Virus record (IMG/VR): IMGVR_UViG_3300044695_002129
Span: 1-39,245 of that record
DNA length: 39,245 nucleotides
From: a virus
Strand: one strand, 5' to 3'
Shown here one piece after another: positions 12,739 through 20,600 of this stretch. Made by a program: the position numbers and the translations under genes. The notes under the pieces were generated by a model that ran no database searches, was not told the DNA's origin, and was given only the letters and a program-made list of their open reading frames with translations. Every line of letters begins with the position of its first letter. Position 1 is the first letter of the stretch.

Positions 12739-13239
12739 ATGAGTACCGTAAGCAAAGACCAATCCATAATCACACAGGTTGCAGCAAAAATTGCTGCAGA
12801 CCTGACACCGAAAACCGATGACCTGATGACAAACATTGCCAACTGGAACATTGCGTTTGAAGCAACAACCGAAGCACTACTGACCGTTCACGGCATGACC
12901 AAAAGCGAACCAGCCGTAACAACAGAACGAATCCTAGAAGTATTTGAGGGTTCAACAGTTGTGAACACAACACCCGACATGTATGCCAATGCAACACAAC
13001 CAGCATCGGCACCAACATGGGCTAAGGAAGCGGTTTCTGCACCAGCAGGAGGCTTTCAGGTTCGCATCAAAGGTCAGCAACACGGACCAATTCCAGCATG
13101 GCTACATAAAGAGTGCGCCGCTAAAGGCGTATCCGAAGTGTGGGATAACCGTGACGGTTTGACTGCCAACCCTAAGCGACCTTGGTTTAAGGCTGTTGAA
13201 GGTGGCGCAGGATTTTGGGAACCACGAGCAAAGCGATAG
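12739..13239 (+). CDS. Conserved replication-region protein (166 aa)
   Basis: ATG 12739 with AGGAGG ten bases upstream. The first 75 residues are helical, and a low-complexity linker with Ala, Pro and Thr follows. The C-terminal part has the striking string GPIPAWLHKECAAKGVSEVW then DNRDGLTANPKRPWFKAV and FWEPRAKR. I remember this DNR...NPKRPWFKA...FW.PR pattern from actinophage proteins beside helicase and primase genes, where it may be a single-stranded-DNA-binding or primase accessory module. Its stop lies seven bases before the helicase start, so co-translation is likely. Assignment is tentative. Confidence 0.6.
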   Translation: MSTVSKDQSIITQVAAKIAADLTPKTDDLMTNIANWNIAFEATTEALLTVHGMTKSEPAVTTERILEVFEGSTVVNTTPDMYANATQPASAPTWAKEAVSAPAGGFQVRIKGQQHGPIPAWLHKECAAKGVSEVWDNRDGLTANPKRPWFKAVEGGAGFWEPRAKR

Positions 13240-13245
13240 TACGCT

Positions 13246-14316
13246 GTGGCTCCTGATTACGAGGAGCGTTGGGCAAAACTCGGACGGGGCGAAAATATCG
13301 CTCCGTCCGATTTGTCTATAACGCCAAAGTTTTCTTACTACGAACCGTTAGTTCGGGCTGCCGATGATTATGTTCATTGGGCGCAAACACCCAACGAACG
13401 CATCTACTTGGGCTTTGAAAACATTGATTCCGAGATGCGAGGCATCGCACCCTCAGAACTATGTTTAATCAACGGATACTCACATAGCGGTAAAACGCTT
13501 GCGTTGCTACAAATCTTAGTGGCGAACCGTGATAAGCGTGTCGTATATTTCTGTCCTGACGAACCACGCACACTAACCTTAATTAAGTTGGCGTGTGTTA
13601 TGCACGGTGTGGATTCTAAACAGTTGGAACAACAAATCTCATCCAATGACCGTTCCGCTATATCGCTGTTAAAAGAAACTGCGACAGAACATTTCCCAAA
13701 CCTAGCGGTCTTTGACCAAACAGTATCCATGCTTGACATGGAGCGTGCATTAGCAGAAGTATCCGATGCTATGGGCGACCCACAACTTATCGTTGTGGAC
13801 TACTTGGACCTGATTACAGGTGGCGGTGAAGATGTCCCATCCAAAGCGAACGCCATAAAAGCGTTCGGCAAACGCCATAATAAACCGTTGCTAGTGTTAC
13901 ATCAATCCAGCCGTACTTCAGGTGCCGATGGCAAAAAACAAACCATCAGTTCTGGTGCTTATGGTGGTGAGCAACAAGCAACACACATCATAGGTGTACG
14001 CCGTAAACGCTTTGAAATAGAAGCACACATCCGTGACCTCCAAGACAAGTTGGAGCGTGCCACCAACACAGAAAAGATTATGGACCGCATAGAACAACTA
14101 CAATACGACTTGCGTATCCACATGGATACCCTGACATTGAACCTTGTGAAATGCAAGCGTCCAGCATCCAACCTGCTAGATGACATGGACTTTACTATTG
14201 AGTACGGAACAGGCAGATTGCATAAACTGGACAGCAATGTTTTACCTTGGCGTGAGCCACGCCCTATCGTGGATGGGGAACAACTCGTTATAGCCGACAG
14301 TCTGGAGGACTGGTGA
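13246..14316 (+). CDS. DnaB-like replicative helicase (RecA-fold core)
   Basis: 356 residues, GTG start at 13246. Walker A is GYSHSGKT (77-84). Walker B is in LIVVDYLDLITG (181-192), followed by a sensor-like LLVLHQSSRTSG. The loop GAYGGEQQATHIIGVRRKRF fits the DnaB C-terminal ATPase. The DnaB N-terminal primase-interaction domain is missing, as in several phage helicases. The ribosome site is weak and the start is probably reached by coupling from the gene ending seven bases earlier. It overlaps the primase gene by four bases, so helicase and primase are made together and likely act as the replication-fork pair. Confidence 0.85.
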   Translation: MAPDYEERWAKLGRGENIAPSDLSITPKFSYYEPLVRAADDYVHWAQTPNERIYLGFENIDSEMRGIAPSELCLINGYSHSGKTLALLQILVANRDKRVVYFCPDEPRTLTLIKLACVMHGVDSKQLEQQISSNDRSAISLLKETATEHFPNLAVFDQTVSMLDMERALAEVSDAMGDPQLIVVDYLDLITGGGEDVPSKANAIKAFGKRHNKPLLVLHQSSRTSGADGKKQTISSGAYGGEQQATHIIGVRRKRFEIEAHIRDLQDKLERATNTEKIMDRIEQLQYDLRIHMDTLTLNLVKCKRPASNLLDDMDFTIEYGTGRLHKLDSNVLPWREPRPIVDGEQLVIADSLEDW

Positions 14317-15236
14317 TACCCGATTATCTATTCCAAGATTATAAAACTTTGTTTCGTGGACGCACAGATGTGTACGGACACAACGAAGGACGATGCGTTA
14401 AAGAACGCCTAACAGACGAAGTCCTAGAGGCACACCTAGAGGGCAAAGCACCAATGGGTGTTTATCCGATGGTGCCAAAAGACGGTGAACATTATGTTGT
14501 TTGGGGCTGCTCCGACTTTGACACAGCAGATGCATTAGATAACGCAATCAAACTTTATGACTGCTTGGAACAAGTGGGTATCACATCTTGGATTGAACGC
14601 TCACGGTCCAAGGGATACCATGTGTGGGTATTCGCCGAATCACCTGTCCACGCTAAAGATATGCGTAACATGTTTCTTGCTGCACACGCTGTAGCAGAAG
14701 TGCCAGCATTAGAAGTCAATCCGAAACAACCGACCCTTGGGGTCGGTCAGTACGGCAACTATGTTCGCTTACCATACCCCGATGTTCACGATGCTTACAC
14801 AGACAAGCAACGCTTTCTGTATCGGGAACACATTGAAGCAGGCAATCATGGCGAATCCAAAGTCCTGTTTCTAGATTTCTGTCGCAAAGCAATGGCACAA
14901 CGCACACCAGCGTTGCTCATTGAGTCCATTGCGTCAATGTATAAAGAACATAAACCAGTAACAATCAACACCGATTATCTGTATGATGCAACTCTTAGCG
15001 AGGCGATGCAGTCCCTTAGCCCGTTGGGTAAAGTCATTTGGCGTGACGGACCCTTAGAGGGCAATGACCGTTCTCGCACTCTGACCAAACTTGGTCACGA
15101 GTGCGTTCGTAGCGGACTGAATCCCAGCCAAACGAAAACGATTATAAGAACTGCTGATATCCGTTGGGGCAAATATCATTTGCGAACCAATGGCGAGGAC
15201 GAAATAGACAAACTAGTAGTAAGGGTACATTCATGA
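14313..15236 (+). CDS. Archaeo-eukaryotic-type (AEP) DNA primase
   Basis: 307 residues, overlapping the helicase stop (GTGA). Catalytic acidic pair in VVWGCSDFD (Asp68, Asp70). The AEP signature is SRSKGYHVWVF (Ser97-Phe107, His103), and a third motif is ALEVNPKQPTLGVGQYGNYV with RLPY. This order matches primases of phages and of TOTE-type conflict systems. The C-terminal 120 residues are helical, ending in a domain with NGEDEIDKLVVRVHS. No zinc knuckle is visible. It synthesises the primers for replication. As no DNA polymerase is recognisable in the window, the host replicase is presumably used. Confidence 0.85.
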   Translation: MIPDYLFQDYKTLFRGRTDVYGHNEGRCVKERLTDEVLEAHLEGKAPMGVYPMVPKDGEHYVVWGCSDFDTADALDNAIKLYDCLEQVGITSWIERSRSKGYHVWVFAESPVHAKDMRNMFLAAHAVAEVPALEVNPKQPTLGVGQYGNYVRLPYPDVHDAYTDKQRFLYREHIEAGNHGESKVLFLDFCRKAMAQRTPALLIESIASMYKEHKPVTINTDYLYDATLSEAMQSLSPLGKVIWRDGPLEGNDRSRTLTKLGHECVRSGLNPSQTKTIIRTADIRWGKYHLRTNGEDEIDKLVVRVHS

Positions 15237-15403
15237 TAGTTCAAATCAGATGCAGACAATGTGCGGTAACCATCACATATGACCCAACACAACTTGTGTC
15301 ATGCAACTGTGACCCTGATGCCACATCATGGGTTGCTTTAGATAAGACCGCAAAACTTATAAAGATGTCAGGTTCTAACATAGAAATATTGGAAGAAAAA
15401 TGA
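15233..15403 (+). CDS. Zinc-ribbon-like small protein (56 aa)
   Basis: Begins at ATG 15233, overlapping the primase stop as ATGA. It has the pattern IRCRQCAVTI followed by LVSCNCDPD, i.e. a CxxC and a CxC about 17 residues apart, then an ATSWVAL segment and a beta-type tail (KLIKMSGSNIEILEEK). From memory it resembles DUF7695-type phage proteins of the RCKKC...CSCG class. Its function is not known; the position between primase and protease-like genes gives no strong hint. Confidence 0.65.
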   Translation: MIVQIRCRQCAVTITYDPTQLVSCNCDPDATSWVALDKTAKLIKMSGSNIEILEEK

Positions 15404-15996
15404 CAACAATAATCGCCTACCAAGGAGAAGGATACTCACTATTATGTTCAGACTCACGCATTTCATCTATGGATTCGTCAGGGCTTGTGTCGCAGATTTC
15501 TACGACAGGTGGAGCCAAAATTGCCACCAACGGAAAATATTTGTTGGGAGCCGCAGGCGACATGCGAGCCATAAACATCCTTCATCACGCCTTCACGCCA
15601 CCCACCCCTCCTACGGGAATCAAAGGACTAGATAAATTTATTACAGTTTCGTTTATACCTGAGTTACGAAAATGTTTTGACGCACAAGGCTATTCGCTAC
15701 CTGAACGAGACTCATCCGAACACATAGCGGAACAGGGTTCAACTATACTTGTGAGCGTGAACGGTGTCATCTATGTTATTGACGGTGATTACAGTTGGGC
15801 ATCGGACACAAATCGTTTATACGCTTTGGGTACGGGCGCACAGTATGCGCTTGGTGCTTTACAAATTCTTGCAGGAAACAAAAAGTTACAACCGTTACAA
15901 GCAAAATCTATTACATTAAAAGCAATCAATGTTGCCTCTAGGTTTGACCCTCACACTGGTTCTCCTTTTCACACATTCATTCAACAAACAAAGTAG
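15400..15996 (+). CDS. HslV/proteasome-like Ntn hydrolase
   Basis: 198 residues starting MTTIIAYQGEGYSLLCSDSR. After removal of Met the N-terminal Thr would be the nucleophile, and Asp18 (mature 17) in SDSRIS corresponds to the conserved proteasome Asp17. Lys40 in GAKIATNGKYLLGAAGDMRA stands near the place of Lys33. Later LYALGTGAQYALGALQI and ITLKAINVASRFDPHTG match the GSG...A and AxxIA...D segments of HslV. There is no HslU or other unfoldase in the window apart from the MoxR-like ATPase. Similar proteins occur in uncultured phages, but their substrate is unknown. It could process phage or host proteins; this is inferred from fold only. Confidence 0.75.
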   Translation: MTTIIAYQGEGYSLLCSDSRISSMDSSGLVSQISTTGGAKIATNGKYLLGAAGDMRAINILHHAFTPPTPPTGIKGLDKFITVSFIPELRKCFDAQGYSLPERDSSEHIAEQGSTILVSVNGVIYVIDGDYSWASDTNRLYALGTGAQYALGALQILAGNKKLQPLQAKSITLKAINVASRFDPHTGSPFHTFIQQTK

Positions 15997-16001
15997 GACC
16001 A

Positions 16002-16499
16002 ATGGCAATAAAAAAAGTTAAACCAGTTTTGGGTATACCCCAAGCATCAGCCATCAAAATTACTAAAGCAGATGGAACTGTCACCATAAAAAAGGTGAGC
16101 AGAAAACAGGTTATAAACACCATTAAAAAAGGTGAACGAAACAAAAGCAAAATGGCTGAAGTTGGTCACAGTATTTATATTGATACCAAACCGATACCTA
16201 AAGGCAGACCACGCCTTGGACGGCGTGGGCGAGTGTTCACACCTGAATCAACTTTGGTTGCCGAAGCCGTCATAGCCGAAGCGTGGGACGGACCCAAATA
16301 CGAAGGGCTAGTCAAACTGGACTGCTGGTTCACCCCACTGGGCATAGAAGTCTCTGTAACCCCTCTAGGAGCCTCTGAGACAGCCTCAAAACTACGAGGT
16401 GACCTAGACAACTATGTGAAACTATTGATGGATGGATTAAACGGTGTTGCATGGCTAGACGACAAACAAGTTCACATCATTAACGCAGGCAAAAAGTGA
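16002..16499 (+). CDS. rusA: RusA-like Holliday junction resolvase
   Basis: 165 residues; ATG 16002 has AGGA five bases upstream. Residues 55-160 are the RusA domain: PIPKGRPRLGRRGRVFTP and then LRGDLDNYVKLLMDGLNG with VAWLDDKQV, giving the acidic residues Asp134, Asp136 and Asp153/154 typical of the active site. The N-terminal 50 residues are a Lys/Thr-rich extension absent from typical RusA (about 120 residues), and a start at Met51 is an alternative, but no ribosome site precedes it. The enzyme resolves branched DNA before packaging. It overlaps the next gene by four bases. Confidence 0.85.
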   Translation: MAIKKVKPVLGIPQASAIKITKADGTVTIKKVSRKQVINTIKKGERNKSKMAEVGHSIYIDTKPIPKGRPRLGRRGRVFTPESTLVAEAVIAEAWDGPKYEGLVKLDCWFTPLGIEVSVTPLGASETASKLRGDLDNYVKLLMDGLNGVAWLDDKQVHIINAGKK

Positions 16500-16981
16500 C
16501 CAAGAATCAGTCAGATTATGATATTCCTGCCCGCAAATATGATTTCCAAACGGACTTAAAGTTTGGGCATAAAGGAGAAAAACTCGTCACCGAGTTTTTG
16601 GATGCACTATCTGACGGAGACTTTGAAGTAAAAACAGACCGATACCGCAACGGACGCATGGTTCTAGAAATGGAACATAATCCACGCAAACAACAAAACC
16701 CAGACGGCACCGCACTCTGGAAACCATCTGGCTTAGCAATCACCAAAGCCAAATGGTGGGTTTATGTTTATACTTTGGACGGGTCTTTCGTAATCATCTC
16801 AGTCCCACGAATGAAACGCTATTTGAAAATCAACAAGGAACGATTCAACAAAAAGAAACTACATGATTTTGCACGGACATCAAGCAACCCGTCAAAAGGA
16901 TATTTGTTGGAACCCGAAGATGTTATGGACATGATGATAAACACGGAATACGATGAAGTACGAACCAATATCACACCATAA
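16496..16981 (+). CDS. PD-(D/E)XK-like endonuclease (161 aa)
   Basis: GTG start at 16496 overlapping the RusA stop (GTGA). Motifs are KGEKLVTEFLD (Glu28 or Glu33), FEVKTDRYRNGRM (Glu44-x-Lys46) and VLEME, then WKPSGLAITKAKWWVYVYTL, which matches the SGL..T.A..W signature seen in small phage restriction-like endonucleases. The length is right for a stand-alone nuclease. Two structure-specific nucleases in tandem (this and RusA) suggest recombination or debranching of concatemers. Exact substrate is unknown. Confidence 0.7.
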   Translation: MTKNQSDYDIPARKYDFQTDLKFGHKGEKLVTEFLDALSDGDFEVKTDRYRNGRMVLEMEHNPRKQQNPDGTALWKPSGLAITKAKWWVYVYTLDGSFVIISVPRMKRYLKINKERFNKKKLHDFARTSSNPSKGYLLEPEDVMDMMINTEYDEVRTNITP

Positions 16982-17276
16982 CAACTCCGAAGTAGCATGG
17001 CTAATGATGCCGTTCGGTGTCAAACACGAAGATACAAATTGGGAACTAATAGACATCGTGCAAGCAACAATGTCCACGCTAAGTCAATCTGACCAAGATG
17101 CGCTATCGGGAATCTTTTATGAACGGAAAACATATCAAGAACTAGCCAGCGACATTGGCATAAAAGCCAAGTCGCACGCATGGCGCAAAGTAAACTCGGC
17201 AACACAAAACTTGAAGAAAGCGTTGCTAAAAAACCAAGATTTTATTGACATGATGGGCGAAAAATACGAACTATGA
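16953..17276 (+). CDS. Sigma-70 region 4-like helix-turn-helix protein (107 aa)
   Basis: Starts at ATG 16953 within the end of the nuclease gene. Residues about 50-85 read LSQSDQDALSGIFYERKTYQ and ELASDIGIKAKSHAWRKVNS, the layout of sigma region 4 (LxxxxQ...L...Y..LA..LGI....R). There is no region 2, so it is not a full sigma factor. It could be a transcription regulator contacting host polymerase, for example switching to the late arm. That role is inferred; similar free region-4-like proteins occur in many phages. Confidence 0.7.
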   Translation: MKYEPISHHNNSEVAWLMMPFGVKHEDTNWELIDIVQATMSTLSQSDQDALSGIFYERKTYQELASDIGIKAKSHAWRKVNSATQNLKKALLKNQDFIDMMGEKYEL

Positions 17277-17434
17277 AACACAAAAAACTTAACATCGCTA
17301 GCCTAGAGGACTACTTAGAACTGTTAGAAACAGAACTAGAAATCGCTGGCGCACCCATGACCTACATACGCAAGATACATGACATTGAAGCATCAATTAA
17401 ATGGTTGAAAAAACATGCACCACAATTTGGGTGA
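17273..17434 (+). CDS. Helical microprotein (53 aa), unknown
   Basis: ATG 17273 overlaps the preceding stop as ATGA. It reads MKHKKLNIASLEDYLELLET then ELEIAGAPMTYIRKIHDIEA and SIKWLKKHAPQFG: two amphipathic helices joined by a short turn, likely a helical hairpin or coiled-coil dimer. The stop overlaps the next gene by 20 bases. No family is recognised. Confidence 0.6.
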   Translation: MKHKKLNIASLEDYLELLETELEIAGAPMTYIRKIHDIEASIKWLKKHAPQFG

Positions 17435-17669
17435 TGACGACTTCAACCCTGACGACATGTCAGAACTAGAAGGCATATTCACAAACATGATAGCCGATAA
17501 CGAATCAGGATTCGTTATGGAATTTATAATCAGTAAACTTGCTGCCAAAGAACTAGTCAACGAATGGATTAAAGCCTGCTACGGTGACGCTAAAAGTTTA
17601 AATATATCGTTACATGAGTACGCCAAAATCATTGCTGAGATTGAGCGTGCGCTAGTGGACGGAATTTAA
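17415..17669 (+). CDS. Acidic protein (84 aa), last gene of the early arm
   Basis: Starts at ATG 17415 (MHHNLGDDDFNPDDMSELEG). Strongly acidic N terminus, then helices (FVMEFIISKLAAKELVNEW, EYAKIIAEIERALVDGI). There is no zinc site or membrane segment. Its TAA stop (17667-17669) abuts and overlaps the stop region of the opposing 1875-residue gene, so the two arms converge without spacer. A terminator for this strand follows within the opposing gene. Function is unknown; its acidity could suit a DNA-mimic or anti-host role, but nothing more specific is visible. Confidence 0.65.
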   Translation: MHHNLGDDDFNPDDMSELEGIFTNMIADNESGFVMEFIISKLAAKELVNEWIKACYGDAKSLNISLHEYAKIIAEIERALVDGI

Positions 17670-20600
17670 GGCGCAGTAGGTGTGGTTAACCCTTGCGGGT
17701 TTTTAGCAATATAATCCAAAAAGGTTTTCAAATCTTTGCTGGTTAATATTTCACCGCTATTAACTAAATCTTGGAACAGTTCACCAATTTCAACCGTGCG
17801 TCCCACAGCCGCAGACTCTTGCTGTTGAGGACCGACATACCTGATAGGGATACCAAACCAGTTAGCAATGTTGCCCAACTGGCGTTCACCATACGATGAC
17901 TTACCACCAGTTTGACCGCCTGTTACACGATTCAACTGCGCCAATGTTGGCATAGCGTTCTGAAACAAATATGCAACTCGTGGGTCTAAAATTGTTTCAC
18001 CCTTTTCGTTGGTTTTAACCCAAGCGTCACCACCCATCGCTTTAGCGATTGGTGCCAACAAATATTTGTCCAACCCTTTGGCACCCTCAGTGGTTTGCTT
18101 CAACTCTTGGAACGGTCCAACATCAATACCTAATTGTTTACCTGCAACAAACTCTATAGGAACTTTAAGAATCGGAGTCAACTGACCAATCAAACCCTTC
18201 GGTGTAGCAATCTGTTTCAACTGCTGTTCCAACCTCGTAATAGGCAAATCAGGTGTCACAACCCATTGACCACCCTCATCGTTTGGTCCACCCAAAGCCA
18301 ACGGGTTCCAATCAGAAATAAAAGATGGCATTATGATGTCGTTGCCAACAGGAGAAATTTTCTGGAATTTATCGGTAACCGAATAGGCTGCAGGGTTAGC
18401 CCACTGGTTGACAATCTGCAATGGAACATTGCGGCTTGTCCAAATCCAAAACGGAATCAACTTCTTTGCTGCTTCATCTAGCGAGGACAAATCGCTATAA
18501 TCAAAGTGATGCAAAACTATACGAGAAACTGTTTGGTCAAAAGTTTTTCCCTTACGCAAACTATCCAACGCCATAGGCATACGCACAGCACGCTCAATGA
18601 ACTCATTTTTCTTTTGATAAAATCTTGTGTACGGGTTGTTCGTAAACTTTTGTCCCAAAGTTTGCCCAAACTTTAACCCACCAAAATCATCGGTAATACC
18701 ACGACCTGATGTTTCTGTTGCTTTCCAAGCGGTTTCATAAAGTTCACGCTCCGCACCTTTGGAAGCCAAAAATTCTTCCCAATTAGAATGTTGCCACCAA
18801 TGCTCGCCCTCTTTGCCACCTTTGCCAATAGCCCTTGCAGCAGAGAACCCGTCTGGTATATTCCCTATGTCTACACCAGCAGCAAGGTCAGTCCAAAGAG
18901 CAGACAAACCGTTACGAGTAACAAAACCAACAGTAGAAGTCGCATAAACTTTAAAAAAGTTTGAAATTTCTTTATACGCTTCATAAACAACTATCGCACC
19001 TTTTTTGGTGTTCAAACGAGCCAAATTAGGTTTCCAACTAGCCAACAATTCTTCAGGCATTTGCACACCCAAACCAGCAATCTCTTCCCAACCCTTTTCA
19101 GTTGTTTCAATCATGCGACCAAGCCAACCGCTCTTAACATCCTTTAAAGCCATTTCAACAGCAGGTAACGCAACACCTTCCAAGCGTGCCAACTGTGCCT
19201 CATCAGCATGTAACAGTGTTGTAACACGCTCATAAGCAGACCTGACAGCAGGGTCCTGAATACCACCCATGCTGGACAAAGTTTTGTCAACCTTCCTAGC
19301 CCAAGTGCTAGTTTCACCTGCGCCAGCACCCTTCCTTGGAACAGAGTTTAACAACATTCGCATATCTTGAATGTCTTTTTGCAACAGAACACCAGTCGTA
19401 TTAGACCAAGTTTTCATCACCTTCGCATCATCCATTAACATAGCGATACGGTCCCTATAATCAGTTACCGCTTGCGCAGTTGAACCACCCTTGGTTCCAC
19501 TGCGAGGAACACCCTGAGCAACATACATGGCATCAATCTTTTTTTCTAACTGAACATAAGCATTTTCAAGTTTCTTCTGCTTAGCAGTTAAAACCTTTTG
19601 CGCTTGCTCACGGGTAACAGTGGTCTTAACACCGTTCACCTCCATGTCCACGCTAGATGTACGCACTAACTGTTCACGGGCTGCTTCGGCACGGGATGCA
19701 CGAGCGTTCTGCGCTCGTGTCAACCCACCCTTGCGACCTGCAAGTTCCTTAATCGTTTGTCGGGCTTCAGCAGAAGTAATTTGGGCGTTCTCCAAACTAA
19801 TAATTTCTTCTTCTTTCATACCCTTAGAAATGCTGGCATCCAAAGATGCTTGCTCATGCACACCCGAACGAATATCAGAAATAAACTGATTGTCAACAAC
19901 CTGTTGCACGCGAGCAGAACTATTCGTACTAGGACGGCGGTCCCCACTAGGAATCGTAAACTCATTAGGCATCAGAACAGCAAACTCGCCTTCTAAACCA
20001 TCAATGCCTTCATCAATCCAGCGTTGCGGAACTAACAAACCTGCCTCACCAAGTTGCATATTGTTTTGTGCATAATGCCCCAAAGCACCATCCATAATCT
20101 CACGAGCAAAAACATCCACCTCATCCGATGACTGGTCCAAAGAACGACCAAACAAACGCAACAAATCATCAACATCAGTTAACGCATCAAGAATAGCGTC
20201 CTCACCAACATCATAACCTGCGCTAACACCATGATTATAAACTGTACGCACCAACTCAGCGACCTCAGGCATTGTGTCATCCAACACTGCGAACGGACCC
20301 ATCTCACCAGAAACATTCAAATATTGTGCTGCCTGACGCATCTGGTTCGCTTCCTCAAAAATGCCTCGCTGTTCCAACGCATCAGCAATACCAGCAATAA
20401 TGCCGTCATCCTTAAACAGACCGCTAAAAGCAGGACCTTCACGCAAATCAATCACATTACTAGGACCCATCTCGGTACGAGTGCTAGTAGGTGCGTGCAT
20501 AGCCACACTAGAAGGACTGGAATCAAAAGCCTCATCAATAGGTTTGGTACGGAAAATTTTGAAATCACCAGATTCTGGTGGCAAAGGAATCAAATCTTCT

